A DNA stretch of 64,000 nt from Acinetobacter amyesii (GTDB lineage Bacteria > Pseudomonadota > Gammaproteobacteria > Pseudomonadales > Moraxellaceae): assembly GCF_002018365.1 (NCBI RefSeq), contig NZ_MVKX01000001.1, forward strand, positions 609,178-673,177, in the 5' to 3' direction. Positions 50,887-61,657 of this stretch are shown piece by piece. Below the pieces are notes generated by a model, which was given only the letters and a program-made list of their open reading frames with translations, was not told the origin of the DNA and made no database searches. The translations under genes and the position numbers were made by a program. Each line of letters opens with the position of its first letter. The first letter of the stretch is position 1.

Positions 50887-52419
50887 TTATTTTAGGCTTG
50901 GCAATAAACCATCAATGATCAATTCATTTAAGCAGCCGCTTGCCAATAATTCGCTCGCTTGTTCAATATCTGGCGCGAAGAAACGGTCTTCACTGTAGTA
51001 CGGCACTTGATCACGTAATACTTTACGCGCACGTTCCAATTTCACCGAGCTTTTTAAGCCTTTACGGAAATCTAAACCTTGGCATGCGCCCAGCCATTCA
51101 ATAGCTAAAATGCCGCGTACATTGTCCGCCATAGACCATAAACGTTTGCCCGCATTTGGCGCCATAGATACATGGTCTTCTTGGTTTGCAGAAGTTGGCA
51201 GGCTGTCTATACTCGCTGGATGTGCCAATGCTTTGTTATCACTTGCTAAAGCAGCCGCAGTCACTTGTGCAATCATAAAACCTGAGTTCACACCGCCATT
51301 TTCCACCAAGAATGGTGGAAGCTGTGACATGTGGCGGTCCATCATCATAGAAATACGACGCTCAGATAGTGAACCTACTTCTGCAATCGCTAAAGCTAAG
51401 TTGTCCGCTGCCATCGCTACAGGTTCCGCATGGAAGTTACCGCCAGAAATCACATCGCCTTCTTTGGCAAATACCAATGGATTGTCAGATACAGCATTGG
51501 CTTCAATTTCAAGCACTTCAGCCGCTTGGCGGATTTGTGTTAAGCAAGCGCCCATGACCTGCGGCTGACAGCGCAGTGAATAAGGATCTTGTACTTTTTC
51601 GCAATCTTCATGTGAATGACCAATTTCACTTTCTTCAGTCAATAAATCACGGTACGCTGCTGCGACATCAATTTGACCACGCTGACCGCGTACTTCATGT
51701 ACACGCGCATCGAATGGTGAACGTGAGCCCAACATTGCTTCTACACTTAAACCGCCACAAACTGTTGCCGCCGCAAATAGATCTTCAGCTTCGAATAAAC
51801 CACGAAGTGCATAAGCTGTAGACACTTGTGTACCGTTGAGTAATGCCAAACCTTCTTTAGCTGCCAATGCAATTGGTTCTAAACCTGCAATTTTTAGTGC
51901 TTCAACCGCTGGCAGCCATTCGCCTTTGTAACGCGCTTTGCTTTCACCCAGCAGCACCAACGACATATGCGCAAGCGGCGCCAAATCACCTGACGCTCCC
52001 ACAGAGCCTTTTAAAGGAATATGCGGATAAACTTCAGCATTAATGAGAGCCAAAAGCGCTTCAATGACTTTTAAACGAATGCCTGAAAAACCGCGTGCCA
52101 AGCTGTTGGCTTTGAGCAGCATAATCAAACGCACCATTGAATCATTGAGTGCTTCGCCTACACCTGCCGCATGTGACAATACCAATGAACGTTGAAGCTG
52201 TTCTAAATCTTCTTGCGCAATTTTGGTCGATGCCAATAATCCAAAACCTGTATTAATGCCGTAAGCCGTGCGGCCTTCACGAATAATTTGCTCAACACAA
52301 TCGACACTGGCTTGAATGGCTGGAATGGCCTGCTGATCTAGCTTAACTTTGATCGGCTTTAAAAATGCTTCACGTAATTCTGCTAAATTAAGTTTGCCTG
52401 GTTGAATTAAAAGTTCCAT
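50887..52419 (-). CDS. hutH: Histidine ammonia-lyase
   Basis: 510 residues. Deaminates histidine to urocanate with a self-formed MIO cofactor; the ASG triad is in [17 protein letters not shown]. Catalytic Tyr region [61 protein letters not shown]. First enzyme of the pathway, encoded just after hutU. Confidence 0.97.
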   Translation of the reverse strand: MELLIQPGKLNLAELREAFLKPIKVKLDQQAIPAIQASVDCVEQIIREGRTAYGINTGFGLLASTKIAQEDLEQLQRSLVLSHAAGVGEALNDSMVRLIMLLKANSLARGFSGIRLKVIEALLALINAEVYPHIPLKGSVGASGDLAPLAHMSLVLLGESKARYKGEWLPAVEALKIAGLEPIALAAKEGLALLNGTQVSTAYALRGLFEAEDLFAAATVCGGLSVEAMLGSRSPFDARVHEVRGQRGQIDVAAAYRDLLTEESEIGHSHEDCEKVQDPYSLRCQPQVMGACLTQIRQAAEVLEIEANAVSDNPLVFAKEGDVISGGNFHAEPVAMAADNLALAIAEVGSLSERRISMMMDRHMSQLPPFLVENGGVNSGFMIAQVTAAALASDNKALAHPASIDSLPTSANQEDHVSMAPNAGKRLWSMADNVRGILAIEWLGACQGLDFRKGLKSSVKLERARKVLRDQVPYYSEDRFFAPDIEQASELLASGCLNELIIDGLLPSLK

Positions 52420-52505
52420 GTATGCAGCCCTGTTTCCTATTTTTTATACGCTGCTGACTCATCAGGAGAGAGTTGAGATGAATCAGCAGTTGTCCTTTTT
52501 ACGGC

Positions 52506-54179
52506 TTAGCCAGTAATCATCGGCAGATTTAAGCCCTGTTCTTTTGCACAGTCAATTGCAATATCATAACCAGCGTCTGCGTGACGCATTACACCAGTCG
52601 CAGGGTCATTGGTCAGCACTCTCGCAATACGTTCTGCAGCTTCGTCTGTACCATCACACACAATCACCACACCTGAATGCTGTGAAAAGCCCATGCCTAC
52701 GCCACCGCCATGATGCAATGACACCCAAGTTGCACCGCCTGCAGTATTAAGTAAAGCATTCAGTAATGGCCAATCTGATACTGCATCTGATCCATCTTGC
52801 ATCGATTCAGTTTCACGGTTTGGACTAGACACAGAACCTGAGTCTAAGTGGTCACGGCCAATCACTACAGGTGCAGATAATTCGCCTGAACGCACCATTT
52901 CATTGAATGCCAAGCCAAGTTTTGCACGCAGGCCTAGACCTACCCAGCAAATACGCGCTGGCAAACCTTGGAATGCAATTCGTTCACGCGCCATATCTAA
53001 CCAATGATGCAAATGCTCATCATCTGGAATCAGCTCTTTCACTTTTGCATCAGTTTTGTAGATGTCTTCTGGGTCACCAGAAAGTGCAGCCCAACGGAAA
53101 GGACCAATACCGCGGCAGAACAACGGACGAATATAAGCAGGTACAAAACCTGGGAAATCGAAAGCGTTTTCTACGCCTTCTTCTTGCGCCATTTGACGGA
53201 TATTGTTGCCATAGTCAAATGTTGGAACGCCCATTTTTTGGAAGTCCAGCATGGCTTGAACATGAACAGCCATAGATTGCTTCGCGGCTTTTACCACGGC
53301 ATCTGGTTCAGTTTGCGCACGTTCACGGTATTCTTCCCATGTCCAGCCAATTGGCAAGTAACCATTTAATGGGTCATGCGCACTGGTTTGATCCGTTACC
53401 ATATCTGGATGTACACCGCGGCGTACCAGCTCAGGTAAAATTTCTGCAGCATTGCCGTGCAGCGCAATTGAAATCGCTTTCCCTTCTTGGGTATAGCGCT
53501 TAATACGTGCTAAAGCGTCGTCCAAATCTGTTGCTTGCTCATCTACATAACGGGTGCGTAAACGGAAATCGATGCTGGCTTGCTGGCATTCAATGTTCAA
53601 AGAACACGCGCCTGCCAAAGTTGCAGCCAATGGCTGAGCGCCGCCCATACCGCCTAAGCCTGCTGTTAATACCCAACGCCCTGTTAAGTCACCGTTGTAA
53701 TGTTGACGACCTGCTTCTACAAAAGTTTCATAAGTACCCTGCACAATGCCTTGGCTGCCAATATAAATCCATGAGCCTGCAGTCATTTGACCGTACATTG
53801 CCAAACCTTTTGCATCCATTTCATTAAAATGCTTCCAGTTTGCCCAATGCGGAACTAAGTTCGAGTTGGCAATTAACACACGCGGTGCGTCTTTATGGGT
53901 TTTGAACACGCCGACTGGCTTGCCAGACTGAACCAGCAAAGTTTCGTGATCTTCTAAATCTTTTAAAGTTTCAACAATTTTGTCATAGCATTCCCAGTTA
54001 CGTGCTGCACGGCCAATCCCGCCATACACCACCAATTCTTTTGGGTTCTCTGCGACATCTGGATCTAGGTTATTCATCAACATGCGTAGCGGCGCTTCTG
54101 TTAACCAGCTTTTTGCATTTAACGTTGTACCGCGAGGGGCGCGAATTTCTACATCACGAAATTTTGTAGTTGTTGTCAC
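52506..54179 (-). CDS. hutU: Urocanate hydratase
   Basis: 557 residues from a GTG start at 54179, which lies 7 bases after a full AAGGAG; the frame is open to a TTG at 54203 but that includes the ribosome-binding site. Adds water to urocanate using bound NAD as electrophile. Visible: [70 protein letters not shown], and [15 protein letters not shown]. Long family of high conservation, so the call is firm. Confidence 0.97.
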   Translation of the reverse strand: MTTTTKFRDVEIRAPRGTTLNAKSWLTEAPLRMLMNNLDPDVAENPKELVVYGGIGRAARNWECYDKIVETLKDLEDHETLLVQSGKPVGVFKTHKDAPRVLIANSNLVPHWANWKHFNEMDAKGLAMYGQMTAGSWIYIGSQGIVQGTYETFVEAGRQHYNGDLTGRWVLTAGLGGMGGAQPLAATLAGACSLNIECQQASIDFRLRTRYVDEQATDLDDALARIKRYTQEGKAISIALHGNAAEILPELVRRGVHPDMVTDQTSAHDPLNGYLPIGWTWEEYRERAQTEPDAVVKAAKQSMAVHVQAMLDFQKMGVPTFDYGNNIRQMAQEEGVENAFDFPGFVPAYIRPLFCRGIGPFRWAALSGDPEDIYKTDAKVKELIPDDEHLHHWLDMARERIAFQGLPARICWVGLGLRAKLGLAFNEMVRSGELSAPVVIGRDHLDSGSVSSPNRETESMQDGSDAVSDWPLLNALLNTAGGATWVSLHHGGGVGMGFSQHSGVVIVCDGTDEAAERIARVLTNDPATGVMRHADAGYDIAIDCAKEQGLNLPMITG

Positions 54180-54252
54180 CGTTGGACTCCTTCCATTCAA
54201 CAATCTGTGTTTCTAATGACATCCCTTCAGCACCAATACAAACATGTGCTTA

Positions 54253-54266
54253 CTTGTATATACATG
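54253..54266. promoter_or_regulatory. HutC-like operator in front of hutU
   Basis: CTTGTATATACATG contains the perfect palindrome TGTATATACA (54255-54264), about 75 bases upstream of the hutU start. It shares the CTTGTATATACA core with the site before hutC. The spacer 54204-54427 holds no gene. Confidence 0.7.
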
Positions 54267-54427
54267 TACATATAATATGCATGTCTACCGATCTTTGAAA
54301 AGACCTCACTATTGAAAAAAGTGAAATTAATAAATAAGCAGATGTTTTAATTGATTTTAAAGTTTGATGACTTTAGTTGTAGTGTGAAAATTTATGCGAT
54401 TTATTTGGCATTTTTAAAGACTTTAAC

Positions 54428-55006
54428 TCAAGAAAACAACTCAATGAAACAGCAATCCTTCGCTGTATTTTGTGGTAATTCGATCTTTAATGTTTCATCT
54501 TGATTGGCAATTTTTAGACATTCAAATGCTGCCAAATGATACATTTTTTCATGAATGGAAATCTGTAACTGATCTGCCATATTAAAGATCAGGATGTCTT
54601 GTGCAGCAGATAAAACCGTCTGATTTTCACACCCTACCATCAACTGCATGCGCGGCCTTACTTGTTGTGCATTGTAAATCAGGTTTAAATCTCGAATTGA
54701 GCCATCAATCAATTGGCAAAACACAGGCAATTCACCATCAAAAGCAAATAGGTCACGTGAATAAACATCGACATATGCTTGCTTGGCAATTTGCAGCTGC
54801 ATTCCAGCACCAGATAGCGTACAAATAATGCGCTTTTTCCCTTCAAAATAAGAAAAATCACCATCATTTTCGACATCTGCCATAGACAAACGCCAATCAA
54901 AATCATCATTAACTAAGCTAGATTGACGTGCAATTTCAAAGGTAAAACCTAGACCATTTTTCCATGGCATTTTTTGATAATCATGCAGCTTCAATACTTG
55001 AATCAT
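54428..55006 (-). CDS. hutD: HutD-family cupin
   Basis: 192 residues of the HutD/Ves cupin family: PWKNGLGFTFEIARQ, FDWRLSMADVENDGDFSYFE, ICTLSGAGMQL, FDGELPVFCQLIDGSIRDLN. HutD is thought to bind a pathway intermediate and tune hut output in Pseudomonas. Its ATG overlaps the hutC stop in an ATGA, so the two are translationally coupled. Confidence 0.88.
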   Translation of the reverse strand: MIQVLKLHDYQKMPWKNGLGFTFEIARQSSLVNDDFDWRLSMADVENDGDFSYFEGKKRIICTLSGAGMQLQIAKQAYVDVYSRDLFAFDGELPVFCQLIDGSIRDLNLIYNAQQVRPRMQLMVGCENQTVLSAAQDILIFNMADQLQISIHEKMYHLAAFECLKIANQDETLKIELPQNTAKDCCFIELFS

Positions 55007-55746
55007 TGCACGAATTTTCCTTCCAAATAATAACGGCTGCCCGGATACGTTAAGCGCGCACTAGAAATTAATTGTTTATTGGACCAAGTACGGCGACGAA
55101 TAAGCAGACACGGCTCTTGTTTGGTAATTTTCAGCCATTTGCATTCCTGCGCATTGGCTAAAACGGCTTCTACTATATGTTCACCCTCACTGACGGGTGC
55201 CTGCGCCATCAAATAGGCATTGGGGGTAAGTTTGCTAAAGTCCTGCTGTAAATAGTCAGGGATCAGTGCAGCATTGACCAAACGATCTTCAATTTGTACA
55301 GGTACTTCATTTTCATAATGAATAATGATGGAATGAAAAAGTGTCTCGCCTTCTTTGGTTTGCATAAACAAGGCTTGCTGGACATCCGCCTGTACTTTTT
55401 CTAGCTTTAGAACTTCCGCCCGATGAATATGGTTACGCGCCACAATTTCATCTGCAATATTATGAATTTGAAATAAGGCCGAATGACCTTGGCCTTCTGC
55501 AACAAATGAGCCGACGCCTTGTACGCGTACCAAAACTTTATCAGCAGTCAACTCACGCAAGGCACGATTAACCGTCATACGGCTGCAATTGAGTAATTTG
55601 ACCAATTCGCTTTCAGAGGGAATTTTGTCATTCACTTTCCATTCGCCGCTATAAATTTTGCTTTGAATGTACTGCTTCACCTGAGCATAAAGCGGTGATG
55701 GCACTTCTATCCCTTTTGTTGCGTCTAAAACTGAATTTGATAACAT
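55003..55746 (-). CDS. hutC: Histidine utilisation repressor HutC
   Basis: GntR/HutC-family repressor, 247 residues from ATG 55746. Winged helix: YIQSKIYSGEWKVNDKIPSE, LLNCSRMTVNRALRELTADK and VLVRVQGVGSFVAE. UTRA effector domain: VPVQIEDRLVNAALIPDYLQ, LVNAALIPDY, AQAPVSEGEHIVEAV and ARLTYPGSRYYLEGKF. Urocanate is the usual inducer. Two palindromes matching its site type lie upstream of this gene and of hutU, so autoregulation and control of the enzymes are expected. Confidence 0.93.
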   Translation of the reverse strand: MLSNSVLDATKGIEVPSPLYAQVKQYIQSKIYSGEWKVNDKIPSESELVKLLNCSRMTVNRALRELTADKVLVRVQGVGSFVAEGQGHSALFQIHNIADEIVARNHIHRAEVLKLEKVQADVQQALFMQTKEGETLFHSIIIHYENEVPVQIEDRLVNAALIPDYLQQDFSKLTPNAYLMAQAPVSEGEHIVEAVLANAQECKWLKITKQEPCLLIRRRTWSNKQLISSARLTYPGSRYYLEGKFVQ

Positions 55747-55893
55747 CTGCTTCTCTTCGATCACAATGTTTGATTATTCATTGTTTGTTTATTCATTTAT
55801 ATAGATCAACAATCTAGCAAATGTAGACCTAATATGGTTTCTAAGATAACAATACTTAATCATTAGAATAATAAACAGTATAAGCCAAAACCA

Positions 55894-55909
55894 ACTTGTA
55901 TATACAAGT
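55894..55909. promoter_or_regulatory. HutC-like operator in front of hutC
   Basis: ACTTGTATATACAAGT, a 16-bp perfect palindrome 148 bases upstream of the hutC start. It matches the CTTGTATA-type sites known for HutC. The rest of the 400-bp spacer up to the tRNA terminator (56115) has no gene that I can see. Confidence 0.75.
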
Positions 55910-56114
55910 GTTTTAATTCATCTTTAAAATAAAGAAATCGACCTTGAATCTAACTCATCTTTTATAAACTTAACTAAATTCATTTCGTTTTAATAATTTT
56001 TTATCGCCTGCTTGGTTTTACCCCAAGTATTCCTATATCGAGTATTTACAGCTCCCTTTATATTCTTTGACAACTTTTATATATAAATAGCTTTTATTCA
56101 AAAAATTTCCACAA

Positions 56115-56148
56115 AAAAAAGCCCCTGTATCACTACAGGGGCTTTTTT
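56115..56148 (-). terminator. Terminator after tRNA-Ser
   Basis: AAAAAAGCCCCTGTA, loop TCAC, TACAGGGGCTTTTTT; six bases beyond the CCA end of the tRNA on the minus strand. Confidence 0.9.
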
Positions 56149-56153
56149 GAATT

Positions 56154-56243
56154 TGGCGGAAGCGGTGAGATTCGAACTCACGGAGGACTCGCGCCCTCGT
56201 CGGTTTTCAAGACCGGTGCATTAAACCGCTCTGCCACGCTTCC
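56154..56243 (-). tRNA. serT: tRNA-Ser(UGA)
   Basis: 90-nt class II tRNA with CCA encoded. Acceptor arms GGAAGCG and CGCTTCC pair fully; the anticodon loop is CTTGAAA between GCCGGT-type stem bases (CCGGT/ACCGA-like), giving anticodon TGA; the long variable arm and T arm GTTCGAATC are present. It reads UCA and other UCN codons. Confidence 0.95.
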
Positions 56244-56330
56244 ATGTGCGCCATAATACGGAGGTTTTATTCATCTGACAAGTAAAAATTACAACTAAAC
56301 CTTTCAAATGAATATTGTTTCGCCAAATCC

Positions 56331-58367
56331 TTAAAGTTTAGCCGCGAGCTCCGCACCTTCACGTATTGCGCGTTTTGCATCTAACTCTGCTGCTAGTTTT
56401 GCGCCACCAATAATATGGTAATTGGCAAGGGTTTTCTCACCCTGTTCTGGCATCAAATGCTTTACCGATTCCTGACCAGCACAGACAACAATCGTATCTA
56501 CACGTAATAATTGATCATGCCCTGCATGTTCAACCCAAAGCCCTTCATCAGTAATGGCTTTGTATTGAACACCACGCAGCATACGAACCGCATTTTTCTT
56601 TAATTGTGTACGGTGTACCCAACCTGATGTTTTACCTAACCCTGCACCAAGTGCAGTTGTTTTACGTTGTAATAAATAAATTTCTCTAACAGGAGGTTCG
56701 ATCTCAGCAGCCTGCATACCGCCTTCTGTTACATAGTTCGGATTCGGATCGACACCCCACTCTCGCTGCCAATCCGCTAAAGGCATTGGTTGTGGCTGAT
56801 GTGGCGGTTTGAGTAAAAATTCAGATACATCAAAGCCAATGCCGCCTGCACCAATCACAGCAACTTTATTCCCCACAGCTGCGCCTTTCAGCACTTCTGC
56901 ATAAGACAAGACATTCGGTGCATCACTACCTTCGATTTTCAAGCTGCGAGGAACTACACCTGTTGCAATAACCACTTCCTCAAACCCTTCACGTTCAAGT
57001 TGTTCACGGTTAACGCGTGTATTTAAACGCAAATCAACCCCTGTTTTTTCGATTTGAACTTTAAAGTAGCGAATCGTTTCGTGAAATTCTTCTTTACCGG
57101 GAACGACTTTCGCCAAATTAAATTGGCCACCCACTTCTGTACCCGCTTCAAATAGTGTCACCGCATGGCCTCGGCTTGCCGCTACCGTTGCAGCAGACAT
57201 GCCTGCCACGCCACCACCGACGACTGCAATACGCTTCGGTTTTTTGGTCTTTAAATAAACCAATTCAGTTTCATATGCCGCTCGTGGGTTGACCAAACAC
57301 GTCGCACGCTGATTTTTAAAAGTATGATCTAAACAAGCTTGGTTACAGGCAATACAGGTATTGATTTCATCGACACGATTGGTCGCTGTTTTATTTACCC
57401 AAAACGGATCTGCCAAGAATGGACGTGCCATCTGCACCATATCCGCCTTGCCTGAAGCTAAAATTTCTTCAGCTGTATCTGGCATATTGATACGGTTGGA
57501 CGCAATGACAGGGATCGCAACATGTTTTTTGACTTCAGCGGTATAGTCCACAAACGCTGCGCGAGGCACTGAGGTCACAATTGTCGGAATACGTGCTTCA
57601 TGCCAGCCAATCCCCGTGTTCAATAACGTCACACCTGCTGCTTCCAATGCTTTAGCAACAGTAATGACTTCTGCCATGGTGTTCCCATCATGGACCAAAT
57701 CGAGCAATGACAAACGGAAGCAGATAATAAATTTCTCACCCACTTCAGCACGTATCGATTTCACAATATCAACCGCAAGGCGCATACGATTTTCAATTTC
57801 ACCGCCCCAACGGTCTGTCCGTTGGTTGACATGACGGCTTAAAAACTGATTCAGCAAGTAGCCTTCTGAACCCATAATTTCTACACCATCATAGCCGGCC
57901 TTATGTGCAAGGCTTGCCGTTTTGACATAATCATCAATGGTTGAAAGAATTTGTTTGTCCGTTAATTGACGTGGTTTAAAAGGTGAAATCGGAGATTTAA
58001 TCGGACTTGCTGACACTGCAAAAGGCTGATAGCCATAACGCCCAGCATGCAAGATTTGCATTAAAATTTTGGCACCATGCTTATGTACTGCATGGGTCAC
58101 CAAGCGATGTGGAGCGATATCACCTAACGTATTCATGGTACCGCCAGCAGGTAACAGCCAACCTTGACGGTTTGGCGAAATACCGCCTGTAATAATCAGG
58201 CCGACACCACCTTTCGCACGCTCACCAAAATAAGCTGCAAGCTTAGGATAATTATAAAAACGATCTTCCAGCCCACTATGCATGGACCCCATCACGACAC
58301 GGTTTTTAATCGTGGTAAAACCCAAATGTAAAGGTTTTAAAATATTTGCATAGCTAGTCGTTGTCAT
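56331..58367 (-). CDS. fadH: 2,4-dienoyl-CoA reductase (NADPH)
   Basis: 678 residues. Reduces 2,4-dienoyl-CoA during beta-oxidation of unsaturated fatty acids. Old-yellow-enzyme TIM barrel at the N-terminus (KNRVVMGSMHSGLED, HAGRYGYQPFAVSAS, YDGVEIMGSEGYLLNQFLSR). The Fe-S cysteines are CIACNQACLD and ATCLVNP. FAD/NADPH domains: IAVVGGGVAGMSAATVAASR and KVAVIGAGGIGFDVSEFL. Single gene after tRNA-Ser; not linked to other fad genes. Confidence 0.95.
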   Translation of the reverse strand: MTTTSYANILKPLHLGFTTIKNRVVMGSMHSGLEDRFYNYPKLAAYFGERAKGGVGLIITGGISPNRQGWLLPAGGTMNTLGDIAPHRLVTHAVHKHGAKILMQILHAGRYGYQPFAVSASPIKSPISPFKPRQLTDKQILSTIDDYVKTASLAHKAGYDGVEIMGSEGYLLNQFLSRHVNQRTDRWGGEIENRMRLAVDIVKSIRAEVGEKFIICFRLSLLDLVHDGNTMAEVITVAKALEAAGVTLLNTGIGWHEARIPTIVTSVPRAAFVDYTAEVKKHVAIPVIASNRINMPDTAEEILASGKADMVQMARPFLADPFWVNKTATNRVDEINTCIACNQACLDHTFKNQRATCLVNPRAAYETELVYLKTKKPKRIAVVGGGVAGMSAATVAASRGHAVTLFEAGTEVGGQFNLAKVVPGKEEFHETIRYFKVQIEKTGVDLRLNTRVNREQLEREGFEEVVIATGVVPRSLKIEGSDAPNVLSYAEVLKGAAVGNKVAVIGAGGIGFDVSEFLLKPPHQPQPMPLADWQREWGVDPNPNYVTEGGMQAAEIEPPVREIYLLQRKTTALGAGLGKTSGWVHRTQLKKNAVRMLRGVQYKAITDEGLWVEHAGHDQLLRVDTIVVCAGQESVKHLMPEQGEKTLANYHIIGGAKLAAELDAKRAIREGAELAAKL

Positions 58368-58508
58368 GCTGAATCCTTATTTTGGCTTTGCAACTTGTTG
58401 CATAACACTTTAGCGGTTTTTTTATATTTTGGGATGACAATTTAGAAAATATTCTTCTCCTTTATGGTCAATACCTCCGGATATATCAATCCTTTAACCA
58501 TAAAAAAA

Positions 58509-58531
58509 GCCGTGAACTTTCACATCACGGC
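58509..58531 (-). terminator. Terminator after dld
   Basis: GCCGTGA and TCACGGC around 9 bases, with seven A to the left that read as T on the minus strand; end of the lactate operon. Confidence 0.82.
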
Positions 58532-58549
58532 ATGTTGTTTTTAAAAGTA

Positions 58550-60244
58550 TTATTTCCAATGTTTCAGCTTGCTGGTCTGCCCAATTCCCACGTTAAAACT
58601 ATTAGTCGGATCCAGTTTTTGATAATGATTTTTTAATGCAGGCTTCGCCACATATAAATGCCCAACATTGTGTTCCGCAGGATATTCAGCACCACGATCA
58701 TCGAGTAAATGCCACATTGCATGTTCCATTGCCAAAGGATCTACACCTTTTTTCACAATATAATCTTGATGAAAAACATGACAGAGAAAATGTCCATAAT
58801 AGAGTTTATGGATAATTTGCTCATCCATGGCTTTCGGCAAAGTTTCGACCCATTCACGATCATTGCGACGTAATGCAATATCTAAAGCCACTATATCTTC
58901 AACTTCTGAACGATGCGTATCGCGATAACGAATGGCGGCACCTGCCACCGCAAAGCGATGTAAAAATGCCTTGCGTCCTTCTTCATCCGTACATTTAAAA
59001 TAATGACCTGACGTTTTATCTAAAAAATACGTTTTCAAATACTCATCGACTTGATCAAGATCCTGATTTTCAATACGAATCATCAAATGATGTTCATATA
59101 AATCACGAAATTCATTCATACGTTTTGGCAGATGATTCGGCATAAATTTAGTCACCAGCTGCAAGACTTTATCCGTCAAACCTCGCAAGCCCAGTTTTTC
59201 TAAATAGCCATCGACTTTATCTTTCATAGCAAATGCAGCCGGCACCTTTGCCGTACCGAATTTTTCAATAAATACAAAAGAATCTTTACCATATTCAGCC
59301 CCAATATCGTATGCCACGCGATGAATGTACTCACCTGCAATCGGGAGGCGTGCAAGATCTTTTAATAGAAAACGACGAATTTCCGTTAAATCATCTTGTG
59401 AATTGGTCCCTACATAAAACACCTGACTAGGGATTTTTTCAAAGGTATCTAAACGTACTGCAAAGACGCAGACCTTACCTGCTGAACCCGATGCTTCAAA
59501 TAGTCGACTCGGATCTGCATTAAAACGTGCAGGCGTATTTTCATCAACTTGCTTTACGTCATGTGAATAGCGTTGATCTGACGCACAGCAGCTTGAATTA
59601 TTCACAATATCATTGATTTGATAGTTTTTATTTTCCAACGCTGTGAGGATTTCTTCTGGCGTATTGCCAAGATGGACACCTAGATGATTGACCAGCTCCA
59701 ATTCACCTGAGTCATTTACTTGTGCATACAGTGCAAGCTCTGTATAAGCAGGACCGCGGCGCACCAAAGCACCCCCTGAGTTATTGCACACGCCGCCCAA
59801 AACCGATGCCCCAATACACGAAGAACCAATCACCGAATGAGGTTCACGATTAAATGCTACTAAATCTTTTTCAAGCTTGTCTAATGTCGCCCCCGGTAGG
59901 CAAATGACTTGTTGACCGTCATTAATCACTTGGATGCCAACCAAACGGCGAGTACTTATCAGCACCACAGGACGGTCATAGTCCTCACCAAAAGGCGTTG
60001 AACCACCTGTCAAACCGGTATTGGCGGCTTGCATAATCACAATACAATTTGCATCCACAGCCGCTTGCAGCACTTGCCATTGCTCAAGTAAAGAGCCAGG
60101 TGTAACCACAGCCAATACTTTTCCTGCACCGTAACGGCGACCTTGGCGGTATAAACGTGTGTCTTTATCTTCAGTTAAAACGTGTTGCTTACCGACGATG
60201 TTGATGAGGTTTTGAATGGTTTGTTGTGGTGAGTGGGTAGTCAT
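58550..60244 (-). CDS. dld: D-lactate dehydrogenase (quinone), FAD-dependent
   Basis: 564 residues, peripheral membrane enzyme oxidising D-lactate to pyruvate and feeding the quinone pool. FAD-binding PCMH domain: QAANTGLTGGSTPFGEDYDR, HSVIGSSCIGASVLGGVCNN and NSGGALVRRGPAYTELAL. The Dld membrane-binding C-terminal domain has EWVETLPKAMDEQIIHKLYY, GHFLCHVFHQDYIVKKG and RGAEYPAEHNVGHLY. ATG 60244 chosen; TTG 60268 would add eight basic residues. Last gene of the lld operon; the gap to lldD holds a REP-like repeat. Confidence 0.94.
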   Translation of the reverse strand: MTTHSPQQTIQNLINIVGKQHVLTEDKDTRLYRQGRRYGAGKVLAVVTPGSLLEQWQVLQAAVDANCIVIMQAANTGLTGGSTPFGEDYDRPVVLISTRRLVGIQVINDGQQVICLPGATLDKLEKDLVAFNREPHSVIGSSCIGASVLGGVCNNSGGALVRRGPAYTELALYAQVNDSGELELVNHLGVHLGNTPEEILTALENKNYQINDIVNNSSCCASDQRYSHDVKQVDENTPARFNADPSRLFEASGSAGKVCVFAVRLDTFEKIPSQVFYVGTNSQDDLTEIRRFLLKDLARLPIAGEYIHRVAYDIGAEYGKDSFVFIEKFGTAKVPAAFAMKDKVDGYLEKLGLRGLTDKVLQLVTKFMPNHLPKRMNEFRDLYEHHLMIRIENQDLDQVDEYLKTYFLDKTSGHYFKCTDEEGRKAFLHRFAVAGAAIRYRDTHRSEVEDIVALDIALRRNDREWVETLPKAMDEQIIHKLYYGHFLCHVFHQDYIVKKGVDPLAMEHAMWHLLDDRGAEYPAEHNVGHLYVAKPALKNHYQKLDPTNSFNVGIGQTSKLKHWK

Positions 60245-60343
60245 GGTCGTATATCTTCTTTTTTTCAATACTTTAATTGGATAGTTTTCTCTCCTTTTCA
60301 GGAGATAAACTGCACTGCTATGCAGGGAGTATTGCTTTGAAGT

Positions 60344-60474
60344 TCCCTCTCCTAAGCGTGTTTTAAAGCACTGCTTTAAAACTCAGCACAAGTGAGGGTT
60401 AGGGAGAGGTTCTTTTCAATTAAATGAAGGAATAAACTCCCCCCTCATCCTAACCTTCTCCCTGAGGGAGAAGG
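60344..60474. repeat. REP-like palindromic repeat in the lldD-dld gap
   Basis: First palindrome 60344-60409: TCCCTCTCCTAA against TTAGGGAGAGG, with inner TTTTAAAGCA/TGCTTTAAAA. Second hairpin 60454-60474: CCTTCTCCCT-G-AGGGAGAAGG. Both carry the CTCTCC-TAACC-type sequence seen in many proteobacterial intergenic repeats. It may stabilise the upstream mRNA or lower dld expression relative to lldD. Confidence 0.65.
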
Positions 60475-60500
60475 GACTCCAATATTTTTAAAGGCCGTGT

Positions 60501-61655
60501 TTAACCGACCAACTCTTTCTCTAACTTCACCAAACAATCAGATGTAATATCCGCAATGGTTTTTGCACCTGTTAAGGTCATCGCTACACGCATTTCTTTA
60601 TCAATCAGTTCTAAAAGATTGGAAACACCTTCACCACCTGCTGCACCGAGCGCATAAACAAAGGCGCGACCGAGCATACAGGTATCAGCACCCAAAGCCA
60701 GCATTCGCACCACATCTAAACCATTTCGAATACCTGAGTCAGCAAGAATTTTAATATCGCCTTTTACGGCATCAGCAATTGGCGGCAATGCACGCGCTGA
60801 AGATAAAACACCATCGAGCTGACGGCCACCATGGTTTGACACCACGATGCCATCTGCACCAAAGCGCACAGCATCTTTGGCATCTTCAGGGTCAAGTATG
60901 CCTTTAATGACCATCGGGCCATCCCAAAATTCACGAATCCACTCAAGGTCTTTCCATGAAATTGATGGGTCAAAGTTATTGCCCAACCAGCCGATATAAT
61001 CTTCCAAACCTGTTGGTTTACCCAAGTATTTAGAAATATTCCCCAAGTCATGTGGACGACCTAACAAACCCACATTCCACGCCCAGTGTGGGTGGAAACA
61101 CGACTGCATATAACGACGCATAGCTGCATTTGGACCACTCATCCCCGAGTGTGCATCACGGTAACGTGCGCCCGGAACAGGCATATCCACGGTAAACACC
61201 AGAGTTGAACAGCCTGCTGCTTTGGCACGTTCTAAGGCATTTTTCATAAAGCCACGGTCACGTAGCACATATAACTGAAACCACATAGGACGCTGAATCG
61301 CTGGCGCCACTTCCTCAATTGGACATACTGAAACTGTAGACAGCGTAAATGGAATGCCCTTTTTATCTGCGGCAACGGCTGCTTGAACTTCGCCGCGGCG
61401 TGCATACATCCCTGTTAAACCCACAGGTGATAAAGCCACAGGCATTGATAAGGTTTCATTAAACAGTTGGGTTTCTAGACTCAACTGTGACATGTCATTC
61501 AGCACACGTTGACGCAACGCTATTTTTGATAAATCTTCTACATTACGCTTTAAGGTATATTCGGCATACGCCCCGCCATCGATGTAATGAAATAAAAATG
61601 GCGGTAAACGACGACGTGCCGCTTCACGGTAGTCATTGGCAGAAGAAATAATCAT
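60501..61655 (-). CDS. lldD: L-lactate dehydrogenase (quinone), FMN-dependent
   Basis: 384 residues of the alpha-hydroxy-acid oxidase family. N-terminal [20 protein letters not shown]; substrate site [14 protein letters not shown]; catalytic His-Arg in [16 protein letters not shown] phosphate loop [20 protein letters not shown]. Oxidises L-lactate to pyruvate at the inner membrane. Two bases after lldR, so cotranscribed. Confidence 0.96.
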   Translation of the reverse strand: MIISSANDYREAARRRLPPFLFHYIDGGAYAEYTLKRNVEDLSKIALRQRVLNDMSQLSLETQLFNETLSMPVALSPVGLTGMYARRGEVQAAVAADKKGIPFTLSTVSVCPIEEVAPAIQRPMWFQLYVLRDRGFMKNALERAKAAGCSTLVFTVDMPVPGARYRDAHSGMSGPNAAMRRYMQSCFHPHWAWNVGLLGRPHDLGNISKYLGKPTGLEDYIGWLGNNFDPSISWKDLEWIREFWDGPMVIKGILDPEDAKDAVRFGADGIVVSNHGGRQLDGVLSSARALPPIADAVKGDIKILADSGIRNGLDVVRMLALGADTCMLGRAFVYALGAAGGEGVSNLLELIDKEMRVAMTLTGAKTIADITSDCLVKLEKELVG

Positions 61656-61657
61656 GC

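Noticed and set aside
60344..60474. CRISPR-like repeat
   Set aside because: Only two related palindromes of different form, no regular spacers, no cas genes.
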